64,000 nucleotides of DNA, from assembly GCF_036030735.1 (NCBI RefSeq), contig NZ_CP107928.1, forward strand, positions 7,936,001 through 8,000,000. The letters run 5' to 3'. Of this stretch, positions 36,121 to 43,152 are shown piece by piece. The position numbers and the translations under genes were made by a program. Position 1 is the stretch's first letter. The number at the start of each line of letters is the position of its first letter. Origin of the DNA: Streptomyces sp. NBC_00425 (lineage in GTDB: Bacteria > Actinomycetota > Actinomycetes > Streptomycetales > Streptomycetaceae). Below the pieces are notes generated by a model, which was given only the letters and a program-made list of their open reading frames with translations, searched no databases and was not told the DNA's origin.

Positions 36121-36884
36121 CGGATTCCCTCCGTCCAGACGAGACTGTCGCTCTCCATAAGTCCTCCCGCCAGATCGGTCCTCAGAGCGCCGGACCACAA
36201 CAGATGGAACAGCACCGGCAGAACCTGCAACCGGTCTCCGACCAGCCCGGCGCCCTCCCATAACCCCATCGGTTCGCGGAAGACCTCCAAGAGGCCATTC
36301 CTCACCGTCACCGGTCGGCCGCAGCGGGCCCGCCGGTATCGGGACAGCCAGCGGATGTTCGCCATGAACACCGGCTCGGGCCGCCCGACCCACTCGAACT
36401 CCCAGCCCACGGCCCTGCAGGCATGCTCGGTCGCCTCGAACGCCTCTCGCGTCACCTCGTCCATCTCGTCCGCAGCACGGACGTCAACGACGCGGGCGCG
36501 TCCGTCGGAGAGCCGGACGAAGTAGTCAGGGGCATGCCGGCGTTTGCGTGTGCCGTCGTGCCAGTGCAGCCAGAACGGCTGCGAGGCGATCGCGACTACC
36601 TGCGGATCACGGTCCAGCAAGATCAGCCGGTCCCGCTCCAGCCACGACTCGTAGCCCACGTGATCCCGCAGCGTCGCCGAGTAGTACCAGCCGGCGAACC
36701 CGTGACCGCCCTTGTGCCAGCTGAACTCCCGCACCGGGTCCACAGCCTCGAACGGCGTATCCCAGCTAGACCCAAGCGATCGACGTACGAGCGTCCCATT
36801 GACGGAAAAGGCCAGGTCAAAGGACGTGAGGGCAGCCTCTTCGAACACGCCAAGAGGTGCCCCCACCACGTCCCCCCCGCCCAC
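36108..36884 (-). CDS. tnsA: TnsA-like transposon endonuclease
   Basis: A protein of up to 258 residues with the restriction-endonuclease fold of TnsA, which cuts the 5' ends and so permits cut-and-paste movement. Counting from GTG 36884, the active-site residues are Glu79 (GYESWLERD), Asp120 (RRHAPDYFV) and the VVDVR strand at 132-136, where Arg stands in the usual lysine position. The C-terminal third is a winged-helix-like part for TnsC contact. The start is uncertain: GTG codons at 36884, 36869, 36866 and 36848 are all in frame. The right-end binding repeats finish at 36898, so any of these fits. Confidence 0.88.
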   Translation of the reverse strand: MGGGDVVGAPLGVFEEAALTSFDLAFSVNGTLVRRSLGSSWDTPFEAVDPVREFSWHKGGHGFAGWYYSATLRDHVGYESWLERDRLILLDRDPQVVAIASQPFWLHWHDGTRKRRHAPDYFVRLSDGRARVVDVRAADEMDEVTREAFEATEHACRAVGWEFEWVGRPEPVFMANIRWLSRYRRARCGRPVTVRNGLLEVFREPMGLWEGAGLVGDRLQVLPVLFHLLWSGALRTDLAGGLMESDSLVWTEGIRWAA

Positions 36885-36897
36885 CTGTACGCCGAAT

Positions 36898-36968
36898 GAT
36901 CAACCTGCGGTGGCACAAACTAGCGTTGATCATCCTTCACTGGCAATCGATCAACGATCACTGTCACA
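36898..36968 (-). promoter_or_regulatory. Right-end array of three putative TnsB-binding repeats
   Basis: Read on the minus strand, 20-bp repeats start at 36968, 36947 and 36917 (offsets 0, 21, 51), the same offsets as the first three at the left end. The innermost reads TGTGCCACCGCAGGTTGATC. The tnsA promoter must overlap this array, allowing autoregulation by TnsB. Confidence 0.72.
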
Positions 36969-36973
36969 GGTCA
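36926..36973 (-). repeat. Right terminal inverted repeat
   Basis: Inverted copy of 29816-29863, 44 of 48 identical, with the terminal 30 bp perfect. It is followed at once by the GCACG duplication at 36974-36978. Confidence 0.92.
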
Positions 36974-36978
36974 GCACG
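36974..36978. repeat. Target-site duplication, right (GCACG)
   Basis: Direct copy of 29811-29815. Removing the element and one copy restores a continuous gap of about 340 bp plus padR leader between the aph-like gene and padR. Confidence 0.85.
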
Positions 36979-37013
36979 ATCACTGGGGAGGGTCTTGTCA
37001 GGCGAGCTATGCC

Positions 37014-37049
37014 GATATATCGTTGAGGCATCGCGACAGATCAACGATG
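37014..37049. promoter_or_regulatory. Probable PadR operator/promoter
   Basis: GATATATCGTTGA at 37014-37026 and TCAACGATGG at 37041-37050 form an inverted repeat (ATCGTTGA/TCAACGAT) ahead of padR. PadR regulators commonly bind such A/T-rich dyads at their own promoters. Autoregulation is inferred. Confidence 0.45.
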
Positions 37050-37069
37050 GAATGAAGGAGTGGTTTGCG

Positions 37070-37699
37070 ATGCGTACCCACGGATTCGAGCGTGGACATG
37101 GTCAGGGCCCCCGGCGCGGCCGCGGTGGTTTCGGCGGAGAGCGGGCGGCCTTCGGGCCCTTCGGTCCGGGTGGCCCCGGCGGCCCGGGCTTCGGTCCCGG
37201 CTTCGGGCCGGGCTTCGGCGGCCCCTGGGGCGGACGAGGGCGGGGCGGCCCCAGGGGCCGGGCGCGGCGGGGTGACGTACGGGCCTCGATCCTGGCCCTG
37301 CTCAAGGACCGGCCCATGCACGGCTACGAGATGATCCAGGAGATCGCCGAACGCAGCGGCGGGGCGTGGAAGCCCAGCCCCGGCTCGGTGTACCCGACCC
37401 TGCAGCTGCTGGAGGACGAAGGTCTGATCAGCAGCCAGAGCGACGGCGGCAAGAAGCTGTTCTCGCTCACCGAGGAAGGCCGCACGGCGGCCGAGGAGGG
37501 CCCGGAGGCTCCCTGGGAGGAGGCCACGCGCGGGGTCGACTGGGAAGCCCTCGGCGAGATCCGTCAGGCGGGCTTCGGGCTGATGGAGGCCTTCGGCCAG
37601 GTCTGGAAGACCGGCAGCAAGGAGCAGCGTGAGAAGGCGCTCGCGGTCATCAACGACGCCCGCAAGAAGCTGTACCTGATCCTCGCCGACGAGGACTGA
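37070..37699 (+). CDS. PadR-family transcriptional regulator
   Basis: A 209-residue regulator. Residues 1-65 are Gly/Pro/Arg-rich (GFGPGFGPGFGGPWGG) and probably disordered. The PadR winged helix follows: RGDVRASILALLKDRPMHGY, then PSPGSVYPTLQLLEDEGLI and GKKLFSLTEEGRTAAEE. A C-terminal helix (REKALAVINDARKKLYLIL) supports dimerisation. ATG 37070 is chosen because AAGGAG at 37055-37060 lies 9 bp upstream; ATG 37052 would destroy that site. The Tn7-like element ends 97 bp before the start, so its promoter may have been altered. Confidence 0.9.
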   Translation: MRTHGFERGHGQGPRRGRGGFGGERAAFGPFGPGGPGGPGFGPGFGPGFGGPWGGRGRGGPRGRARRGDVRASILALLKDRPMHGYEMIQEIAERSGGAWKPSPGSVYPTLQLLEDEGLISSQSDGGKKLFSLTEEGRTAAEEGPEAPWEEATRGVDWEALGEIRQAGFGLMEAFGQVWKTGSKEQREKALAVINDARKKLYLILADED

Positions 37700-37717
37700 G
37701 CGGCGCCCGGCACGGGA

Positions 37718-37751
37718 AGGCGCCCCGCGGAACCGCCCGCGGGGCGCCTTC
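37718..37751 (+). terminator. padR terminator
   Basis: AAGGCGCCCCGCGG pairs exactly with CCGCGGGGCGCCTT across a 6-nt loop: a 14-bp stem 19 bp past the stop, ending in TT. Confidence 0.75.
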
Positions 37752-37832
37752 GTGCGCCGTGCGGCTCCCTGTGCGGGGCCTTCCCGTACGGATACGTCCG
37801 TGCGGGCCGCCGGTGTCTCCCGTCCTCGGAGG

Positions 37833-38261
37833 TCAGGTCACCAGGCCGCCCAGCTTGCGCAGCGACTCGTTGAGGGCGGCCGTCCCCGAGTCCTTGAGCC
37901 TGCCCGCCATCAGCGACACGGCCGCGCCCGTGAACTCCCCGTCGATACGGACCGTCGTCGCGTCCCCGTCCGGGGTGAGGGTGTAGCGGGTGGCCACCGA
38001 CACGGCCATCGGGCCCTTGCCGCGGATGGCGAGCACCCGCGCCGGCTCGAGTTCCGCCACGGTCCACTCGACCTCGGCCGGGAAGCCCATGAGCTTCATG
38101 TTCTCCTGGAAGGTCGCGCCCAGTTCGAGAGCCGCCGGGCCGCCCTCGGGGAAGTTGGTGTGGGTCGCGTTCCACTCCCCGTACGCCGGCCAGTCGGTGA
38201 GCTGGGCCCACACCTTCTCCGCCGGTGCCTGGATGCGTGCCTCCGCGCTGACTTCGGCCAT
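37833..38261 (-). CDS. SRPBCC family protein (Rv0910-like)
   Basis: A 142-residue START-like protein opening AEVSAEARIQAPAEKVWAQL, then DWPAYGEWNATHTNFPEGGP. The sequence fits the helix-grip fold whose deep cavity binds hydrophobic ligands. Related actinobacterial proteins are annotated as Rv0910-type toxin-antitoxin members on the basis of the M. tuberculosis pair, but no partner toxin gene is adjacent here, so a plain ligand-binding role is at least as likely. ATG 38261 follows AGAGGTGG. Confidence 0.85.
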   Translation of the reverse strand: MAEVSAEARIQAPAEKVWAQLTDWPAYGEWNATHTNFPEGGPAALELGATFQENMKLMGFPAEVEWTVAELEPARVLAIRGKGPMAVSVATRYTLTPDGDATTVRIDGEFTGAAVSLMAGRLKDSGTAALNESLRKLGGLVT

Positions 38262-38555
38262 GCGACCACCTCTTCGTGTCGGGCAACTCGGGCCGGCGAC
38301 TCGGGCTGCGGTGCGCGGAACGTAACTCCAGGGCCGCCAACATTCAATACTGACGAACAGTCAGAAGTGGGGGAGTGGGGTGGCCCGTCGTCGCAGGCGC
38401 CGTCCGCCTCGGACGGCAAGGAGGCGCGCCCTCCCGGCAATGGGCCGGCCTGATCTCATCCGTAGGGAGGAGATGCCGACGGCTCTGCTCCGCTCTGTGT
38501 GGGACACGAAGATGGTTCCTCTCGGGGATGACGGCACCCGGGCGGGACTGATGGG

Positions 38556-39293
38556 GTGAGGGGTGTGCAACCCCGTATCCCACGGCAGTCCTCGCGCGAT
38601 CTACGCGATCTGACGGCGCACGCCACGGGCGGCGATCCCGGGCTGGATGCAGAGGTCGCCGCGGCGCTGGCGTCCGCTCGCCGCCGGGCCCTGCGCGACG
38701 GAGACCGGCAGATCGACACCGCTCATCTGCTGCACTCGCTCCTGGAACACGACCCCCAGGTGCGGGCCGCCTTCGACGGCGGACCCCAGCTCGCCCGGCT
38801 GCTCGGCTACCTCGTCCAGCGCAGCATCGGCTACGGCCTGCGCTGGCAGGGCGGCGTCGAGGACTCCGGCGCCCTGCCCGCCGTCCCGGTGCTCACTGCC
38901 CCAGGCGGGCCTGGAGGGCCGTCCGGCCCGTCGGTCGTCGAGGACTCCGCTGAGGCGCCGCACCTCGCCGCTGCCGACGGCTTCTCCCCGCTAGCCGCGG
39001 CCGCGCTGGAGCACGCGCGCGTGCGGGCGGCCGGGCGTGACGGCGAGCCGGCCCGCGGCGTCGATCTGCTCGCGGCGATCGTCGCGGACCCGAAGGCGCG
39101 GGCCGTCGAAGTCCTGACCCATGCCGGCGTCGACGCCTACGAACTGCGGAAGCGGATCGCGGACGCTCTCCTCGAGCACGGTCTCCCCGAGCACGGTCTC
39201 CCCGAGCACGGTCTCCTCTCTGAGGGCGGCGCGGGGCAGCGGGCTCCCGAGGGGTGCGGGACATGCGTCGGGGGCGGCGACCCCACCCACTGA
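38556..39293 (+). CDS. Clp N-terminal domain protein
   Basis: A 245-residue protein with two Clp-N-like repeats: residues 28-90 (EVAAALASARRRALRDGDRQ, then IDTAHLLHSLLEHDP) and 145-205 (LAAAALEHARVRAAGRDGEP, then GVDLLAAIVADPKARAVEVL). It has no AAA+ domain, so it resembles stand-alone ClpC adaptors or regulators. A 15-bp tandem repeat near 39172-39217 encodes EHGLP three times, and the tail (GCGTCVGGG) ends in a Cys pair. GTG 38556 or GTG 38565 may start it. Role unknown; substrate delivery to Clp is a family-based guess. Confidence 0.82.
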   Translation: MRGVQPRIPRQSSRDLRDLTAHATGGDPGLDAEVAAALASARRRALRDGDRQIDTAHLLHSLLEHDPQVRAAFDGGPQLARLLGYLVQRSIGYGLRWQGGVEDSGALPAVPVLTAPGGPGGPSGPSVVEDSAEAPHLAAADGFSPLAAAALEHARVRAAGRDGEPARGVDLLAAIVADPKARAVEVLTHAGVDAYELRKRIADALLEHGLPEHGLPEHGLLSEGGAGQRAPEGCGTCVGGGDPTH

Positions 39294-39330
39294 CCGGTTC
39301 GGCCGCCGACGGGCCCGGCCCTCAACCGTT

Positions 39331-39442
39331 CCGCCCGTCAGCCTTTCCGCCCGGTGACCGGCCCGCCCGTCAGCCTTTCCGCCCGGTGACCGGCCCGCCG
39401 GGCAGCCGTTCCGCGCGGTGGCCGTTCCGCCCGGTGACCGTT
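39331..39442. repeat. Tandem repeat, 32-bp unit, about 3.5 copies
   Basis: The unit CCGCCCGTCAGCCTTTCCGC plus 12 bp starts at 39331 and 39363 identically, then at 39395 in diverged form with a partial fourth at 39427. It fills the gap between the Clp-N and EamA genes. Confidence 0.85.
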
Positions 39443-39506
39443 CCTTCGTCGAACGTCCGCGCCCTCGCGGATCCGTGCTCGTCCGACGGCTGAGACAGGT
39501 GCCATC

Positions 39507-39530
39507 GGGGATGACGGTCATGTCATCCCC
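39507..39530. promoter_or_regulatory. Palindrome before the EamA transporter gene
   Basis: GGGGATGAC and GTCATCCCC enclose GGTCAT, ending 15 bp before GTG 39546, in the expected -10/-35 region of a leaderless promoter. Candidate operator. Confidence 0.45.
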
Positions 39531-39545
39531 TGTCATCATGGGCCG

Positions 39546-40544
39546 GTGCGTACCTCTGTGAGCAGTCAGGGCGACCGCGGAAAGGGCGTCGGGCTCGGTC
39601 TGGCGGTCGCGTCGGCCATCGCCTTCGGTGGGTCCGGGGTGGCGGCCAAGCCGTTGATCGAGGCGGGCCTCGACCCGCTGCACGTGGTGTGGCTGCGGGT
39701 GACCGGCGCGGCCCTCGTCATGCTGCCCCTGGCCGTGCGCCACCGGGCGCTGCTGCGTAGCCGACCCGCGCTGCTCGCCGGGTTCGGACTGCTCGGCGTG
39801 GCCGGAGTGCAGGCGTTCTACTTCGCCGCGATATCACGCATCCCCGTCGGCGTCGCGCTGCTCGTCGAGTACCTCGCGCCCGCCCTCGTGCTGGGCTGGG
39901 TGCGGTTCGTGCAGCGGCGGCCGGTGACGCGCGCCGCGGCGCTCGGGGTGGTCCTCGCGGCGGGCGGACTCGCCTGCGTCGTCGAGGTCTGGTCCGGTCT
40001 GGGCTTCGACGCCCTCGGACTGCTGCTCGCCCTCGCTGCCGCCTGCTGTCAGGTCGGTTACTTCGTCCTGTCCGACCAGGGCGGCGACTCGGGCGACGAG
40101 GCCCCCGAGCCGCTGGGCGTCATCGCCTACGGACTCCTCGTCGGCGCCGTCGTGCTCACCGCCGTCACCAGGCCGTGGGGCATGGACTGGTCCGTCCTCG
40201 GAGGGGACGCCGGGATGAACGGCGCCGAGGTCCCCGCCTGGCTGCTGCTCGGCTGGATCGTGCTCATCGCGACCGTCGTCGCGTACGTCACCGGCGTGGT
40301 CTCGGTGCGCCGGCTCTCCCCGCAGGTCGCCGGGGTCGTGGCCTGCCTCGAGGCGGTCATCGCCACCGTGCTGGCGTGGGTGCTGCTCGGCGAGCACCTC
40401 TCGGCGCCGCAGATCGTCGGCGGGGCGGTGGTGCTGCTCGGGGCGTTCGTCGCGCAGTCGTCCGCGCCCGCGAAGGGCTCCGCGGAGCCGGTGGCCTCGG
40501 GCGGCCCGGAAAGGGAGTTGTCCGCCCGGGGGACGGCGACCTAG
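39546..40544 (+). CDS. EamA/DMT family transporter
   Basis: A 332-residue drug/metabolite transporter with ten predicted membrane segments in two EamA repeats: residues 14-140 (GLGLAVASAIAFGGSGVAAK) and about 175-312 (VVSVRRLSPQVAGVVACLEA before the last helices). The typical GEHLSAPQIVGGAVVLLGAF end is present. Substrate unknown; relatives export amino acids or purines. GTG 39546 has no ribosome site but CATCAT six bases upstream fits leaderless expression. A palindrome immediately upstream may be an operator. Confidence 0.88.
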   Translation: MRTSVSSQGDRGKGVGLGLAVASAIAFGGSGVAAKPLIEAGLDPLHVVWLRVTGAALVMLPLAVRHRALLRSRPALLAGFGLLGVAGVQAFYFAAISRIPVGVALLVEYLAPALVLGWVRFVQRRPVTRAAALGVVLAAGGLACVVEVWSGLGFDALGLLLALAAACCQVGYFVLSDQGGDSGDEAPEPLGVIAYGLLVGAVVLTAVTRPWGMDWSVLGGDAGMNGAEVPAWLLLGWIVLIATVVAYVTGVVSVRRLSPQVAGVVACLEAVIATVLAWVLLGEHLSAPQIVGGAVVLLGAFVAQSSAPAKGSAEPVASGGPERELSARGTAT

Positions 40545-40554
40545 GGTTTCGATC

Positions 40555-40596
40555 ATGCCTCTCGACGCACGCGTTCTTCCGCCTCCGACCCGCTGA
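40555..40596 (+). CDS. Putative 13-codon leader peptide (MPLDARVLPPPTR)
   Basis: An ATG preceded by TAGGGT (40542-40547) with a 7-base gap, the classic Streptomyces leaderless promoter, opens a 13-codon frame ending TGA. It contains Pro-Pro-Pro, a known ribosome-pausing tract, and is followed by a 9-bp hairpin at 40618-40640 before the second EamA gene. The layout suggests attenuation or EF-P-sensitive control. It may be chance; no comparative support is available here. Confidence 0.4.
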   Translation: MPLDARVLPPPTR

Positions 40597-40617
40597 GGCG
40601 GGCCCTCCGGTGAACCA

Positions 40618-40640
40618 CGCCCGGCACGCGCTGCCGGGCG
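40618..40640 (+). terminator. Hairpin in the leader of the second EamA gene
   Basis: CGCCCGGCA-CGCGC-TGCCGGGCG, a 9-bp stem with a 5-nt loop, 22 bp after the short leader frame. Could be the terminator of the upstream EamA gene or an attenuator. Confidence 0.5.
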
Positions 40641-40721
40641 GAACGGTGCTGCCCGCAGACGAAGTCCGAGGTCCGCTGCCCTGCGGCGGCCCCTTCCCGA
40701 ACTTCTGTGCGGAGAGAACGC

Positions 40722-41783
40722 GTGTCCTCCTCGAGTGTGTCTTCCTCTGTGTCATCTTCCGTCTCTTCTTCCCTCTCCTCTTGCGGCGGCTCCGCCGTCG
40801 TCTCCCTGCCCGTCTCACGGGCTCTGCTCTATCTGATCGTCGCGGGCGTGGCCTGGGGCACGGCCGGCGCCGCCGCCTCCCTGGTCTACCGGAGCAGCGA
40901 TCTGGGCGCCGTCGCCCTGTCGTTCTGGCGCTGCGCCGCGGGGCTGGCCCTGCTGTCGGTCGCCCGCCCGCTGCTGCGGCGGCGGCGCGCCCGGTCCGCC
41001 CCGGCGACCAAGGCTCTCGTGTCCGCCCCGGCGGCCCCGGCTCCCGGCGGCAATGTGCCGATGCCGGAGCCGGTGCGCCGCAAGGCCCTGCGGACGGCGG
41101 TCACGGGGGTCGGCCTCGCGGTCTTCCAGACGGCGTACTTCGCGGCCGTCTCCGCCACCGGACTGGCCGTCGCCACCGTCGTCACCCTCGGGGCGGGGCC
41201 CGTCCTGATCGCGCTCGGCGGACGGCTGACGCTGGGGGAGCGGCTCGGCCGCGGCGGAGCGGTCGCCGTCACAGGGGCGCTCGCCGGGCTCGGCGTGCTG
41301 TTCGCGGGTGGCGGCGGCTCGTCGGTGGACCCGCGCGGCGTCGGCTTCGCGCTGGTGTCCGCGGCCGGGTACAGCGCGATGACGCTGCTCACCCGCCGGT
41401 GGGGGCGAGGCGGCGGCGAGGACGCCTCCGCCGGCGCCGTGGGGGCGTTCGCGGTGACCGCTGTGTGCCTGTTGCCGTTCGCCGTGGCCGAGGGGCTGCT
41501 GCCGCACACCGCCGACCCCGTCGGGGTGCTGCTTCTGCTGGCGTACATCGCGGCGGTGCCCACGGCGCTCGCCTACGCCCTCTACTTCGCGGGCGCGGCC
41601 GTCGTACGCTCCGCCACGGTCTCCGTGATCATGCTGCTCGAGCCGGTGAGCGCGGCGGCGCTGGCCGTCGTGCTCCTCGGCGAACCCCTCACGGCCGCCA
41701 CGCTCGCCGGCACCCTGCTGATGCTGGCCTCGGTCACCGGCCTCGCCCTGACAGAAGTGCGGGGCGGTCCGGCGCGGGGCTGA
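40722..41783 (+). CDS. EamA/DMT family transporter
   Basis: A 353-residue transporter with ten membrane segments in two EamA repeats (first from [20 protein letters not shown]; second from [20 protein letters not shown]). The N terminus is a striking serine run ([19 protein letters not shown]) encoded by a TC-rich tract, prone to length change. GTG 40722 is chosen over GTG 40707 because GGAGAG lies 6 bp before it. Not closely similar to the neighbouring EamA gene, so not a recent duplicate. The substrate is unknown. Confidence 0.86.
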   Translation: MSSSSVSSSVSSSVSSSLSSCGGSAVVSLPVSRALLYLIVAGVAWGTAGAAASLVYRSSDLGAVALSFWRCAAGLALLSVARPLLRRRRARSAPATKALVSAPAAPAPGGNVPMPEPVRRKALRTAVTGVGLAVFQTAYFAAVSATGLAVATVVTLGAGPVLIALGGRLTLGERLGRGGAVAVTGALAGLGVLFAGGGGSSVDPRGVGFALVSAAGYSAMTLLTRRWGRGGGEDASAGAVGAFAVTAVCLLPFAVAEGLLPHTADPVGVLLLLAYIAAVPTALAYALYFAGAAVVRSATVSVIMLLEPVSAAALAVVLLGEPLTAATLAGTLLMLASVTGLALTEVRGGPARG

Positions 41784-41804
41784 GGTGCGGGCGGGGCGGC
41801 GGCG

Positions 41805-42434
41805 TCACCCCCGGCGGCGCAGCAGGTGGGCGCGGGCCGCGGCGTCGCCGGGGGCGTCGCGGGTGGTCAGGCCGTCGACGATGCGGTCCTGGGTCTCTGG
41901 CGGGCGATGCGCCGCGTACTTGAACTTCGCCCGGACGTCGGTGACGTGGAGCCGGATGCCGCGGATGCCCGGGAGCAGGCGGCCGTACGGGGCCTCGCCC
42001 ACGGTGGGGCGGGCGGAGCCGCCCTCGGGCTGGAAGTGCGCCACCTGACGGGTGAGCAGGTCCGCCTTCGCGGCGGGATCGTCCACGATCTGCGCCGTGC
42101 ACCGCAGTTGCACCGCCGCGTAGAAGCTCGTCGGGGTGCCGTGCTCGGCGGGGGCGCCCGGCGGGGCCTGCCACGGGCCGGGGACGAAAACGTAGTCGTC
42201 CACCACGCTCAGGGTCACCGTCGGGTTCGCCTCCAGGGCGGGCCACAGCGGATTGGGCCGTGCGAGGTGGGTGACGGCGTCGCCCTCGGCCGGGTCGTAG
42301 GCGAAGTGCAGGGGCTGCACGAAGGGGGGTTCGCCCGGTGGGCCGTTGACGGCGAGCTGCCCGAAGTCGTGGGCCGCCAGCCAGTTCTGCCATTCGGCGT
42401 CGTCGCGGGGCGCGTCCCAGGGGTGGACGAGCAT
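41805..42434 (-). CDS. FMN-binding negative transcriptional regulator (PaiB-like)
   Basis: A 209-residue protein with the split-barrel flavin-binding fold of PaiB: MLVHPWDAPRDDAEWQNWLA, FGQLAVNGPPGEPPFVQPLH, LARPNPLWPAL, and GIRGIRLHVTDVRAKFKYA. PaiB in Bacillus affects sporulation and protease genes, but DNA binding by homologues is not well shown and an oxidoreductase role is possible. ATG 42434 overlaps the upstream gene's TGA (TGATG), so the pair is translationally coupled. Confidence 0.87.
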   Translation of the reverse strand: MLVHPWDAPRDDAEWQNWLAAHDFGQLAVNGPPGEPPFVQPLHFAYDPAEGDAVTHLARPNPLWPALEANPTVTLSVVDDYVFVPGPWQAPPGAPAEHGTPTSFYAAVQLRCTAQIVDDPAAKADLLTRQVAHFQPEGGSARPTVGEAPYGRLLPGIRGIRLHVTDVRAKFKYAAHRPPETQDRIVDGLTTRDAPGDAAARAHLLRRRG

Positions 42435-43129
42435 CACAGGGTCGCGAGGTAGCCGGGGAACGCGGTGCCGGGCGCCAGGTCGGCCTCCGGGACGGGCGCG
42501 TCGTAGCCCTTGCGCAGCGGCAGCACACCGGCCCAGTGGGGGAGGGCGAGGTCCTCCGGCTCGTCGTTCACCCCGCCGGTGCGGGTCTTGGCCGAGACCT
42601 CGTTCAGGTCGAGCCGGATCACCGCGGTCGCCGCCAGTTCCTTCCGGTTGGCGGGGCGGGAGTCGGCGGCCCGGCCCGGGACGACGTGGTCGACGAGGGC
42701 GTCGAGCGCGGCCAGCTTCTCCGCCGGGTCCGTCACGTCGTGGGCGACGCCGTGCACCACGACCGAGCGGTAGTTGATCGAGTGGTGGAAGGCGGAGCGC
42801 GCCAGGACCAGCCCGTCGACGTGCGTCACCGTGAGGCACACCGGCAGCCCCGGGTCCGCCTGTCCCGTCATCCGCAGGGGGCGCGAGCCCGTCGAACCGT
42901 GCACGTAGAGCGTCTCGCCGACCCGGCCGTAGAGCGTCGGCAGCACGACGGGCGCGCCGTCGCGGACGAAGCCGAGATGGCAGACGTAGCCCTCGTCGAG
43001 TATCGCGTGGACCAGATCCTTGTCGTAGGAGGCCTTCTGTGCGGACCGGGTGGGGACCGTGCGGTCGGTGGGGGTGTAGGCGGCGGCCGGTGTCGTCGTC
43101 TCCGGGGTCCCCTGCATGGCGTTCTCCAT
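42434..43129 (-). CDS. Pyridoxamine 5'-phosphate oxidase-family protein
   Basis: A 231-residue split-barrel protein. YDKDLVHAILDEGYVCHLGF, then VVLPTLYGRVGETLYVHGST, FHHSINYRSVVVHGVAHDV and EVSAKTRTGGVNDEPEDLAL match the PNPOx-like family that binds FMN or F420. It is divergent from a MocR-type PLP-dependent regulator only 23 bp away and coupled to the PaiB-like gene, which suggests both are controlled by that regulator. ATG 43129 is taken; ATG 43117 with an internal GGAG is an alternative. Confidence 0.87.
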   Translation of the reverse strand: MENAMQGTPETTTPAAAYTPTDRTVPTRSAQKASYDKDLVHAILDEGYVCHLGFVRDGAPVVLPTLYGRVGETLYVHGSTGSRPLRMTGQADPGLPVCLTVTHVDGLVLARSAFHHSINYRSVVVHGVAHDVTDPAEKLAALDALVDHVVPGRAADSRPANRKELAATAVIRLDLNEVSAKTRTGGVNDEPEDLALPHWAGVLPLRKGYDAPVPEADLAPGTAFPGYLATL

Positions 43130-43141
43130 TGCACTAGTGCA
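43130..43141. promoter_or_regulatory. Palindrome in the mocR/PNPOx divergent promoter
   Basis: TGCACTAGTGCA is a perfect 12-bp palindrome in the 23-bp gap between divergent starts, next to a probable leaderless -10 (CATAAT, 43140-43145). A related half-site TGTGCTAG follows at 43152-43159. Probable binding site of the MocR regulator. Confidence 0.5.
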
Positions 43142-43152
43142 TAATGTTGTTT

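Larger units (their letters stand above)
29816..36973. mobile_element. Complete Tn7-like transposon (TnsA-TnsB-TnsC-TniQ)
   Basis: A 7158-bp element bounded by 48-bp terminal inverted repeats and a 5-bp direct duplication. All transposition genes are on the minus strand in the order tnsA, tnsB, tnsC, tniQ, with 13-, 4- and 4-bp overlaps. Cargo at the left end is two plus-strand genes (30089, 31079) and one minus-strand gene (31403-31981). There is no CRISPR array, Cas gene or recognisable glmS-type attachment site. All core frames are intact, so the element may be active. The name follows the gene content (endonuclease plus DDE transposase plus AAA+ ATPase plus TniQ); a nearest relative cannot be named without a search. 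Confidence 0.93.

Noticed and set aside
29816..36973. CRISPR-associated or glmS-directed transposon
   Set aside because: No cas gene, repeat-spacer array or glmS end is present in the element or beside it.
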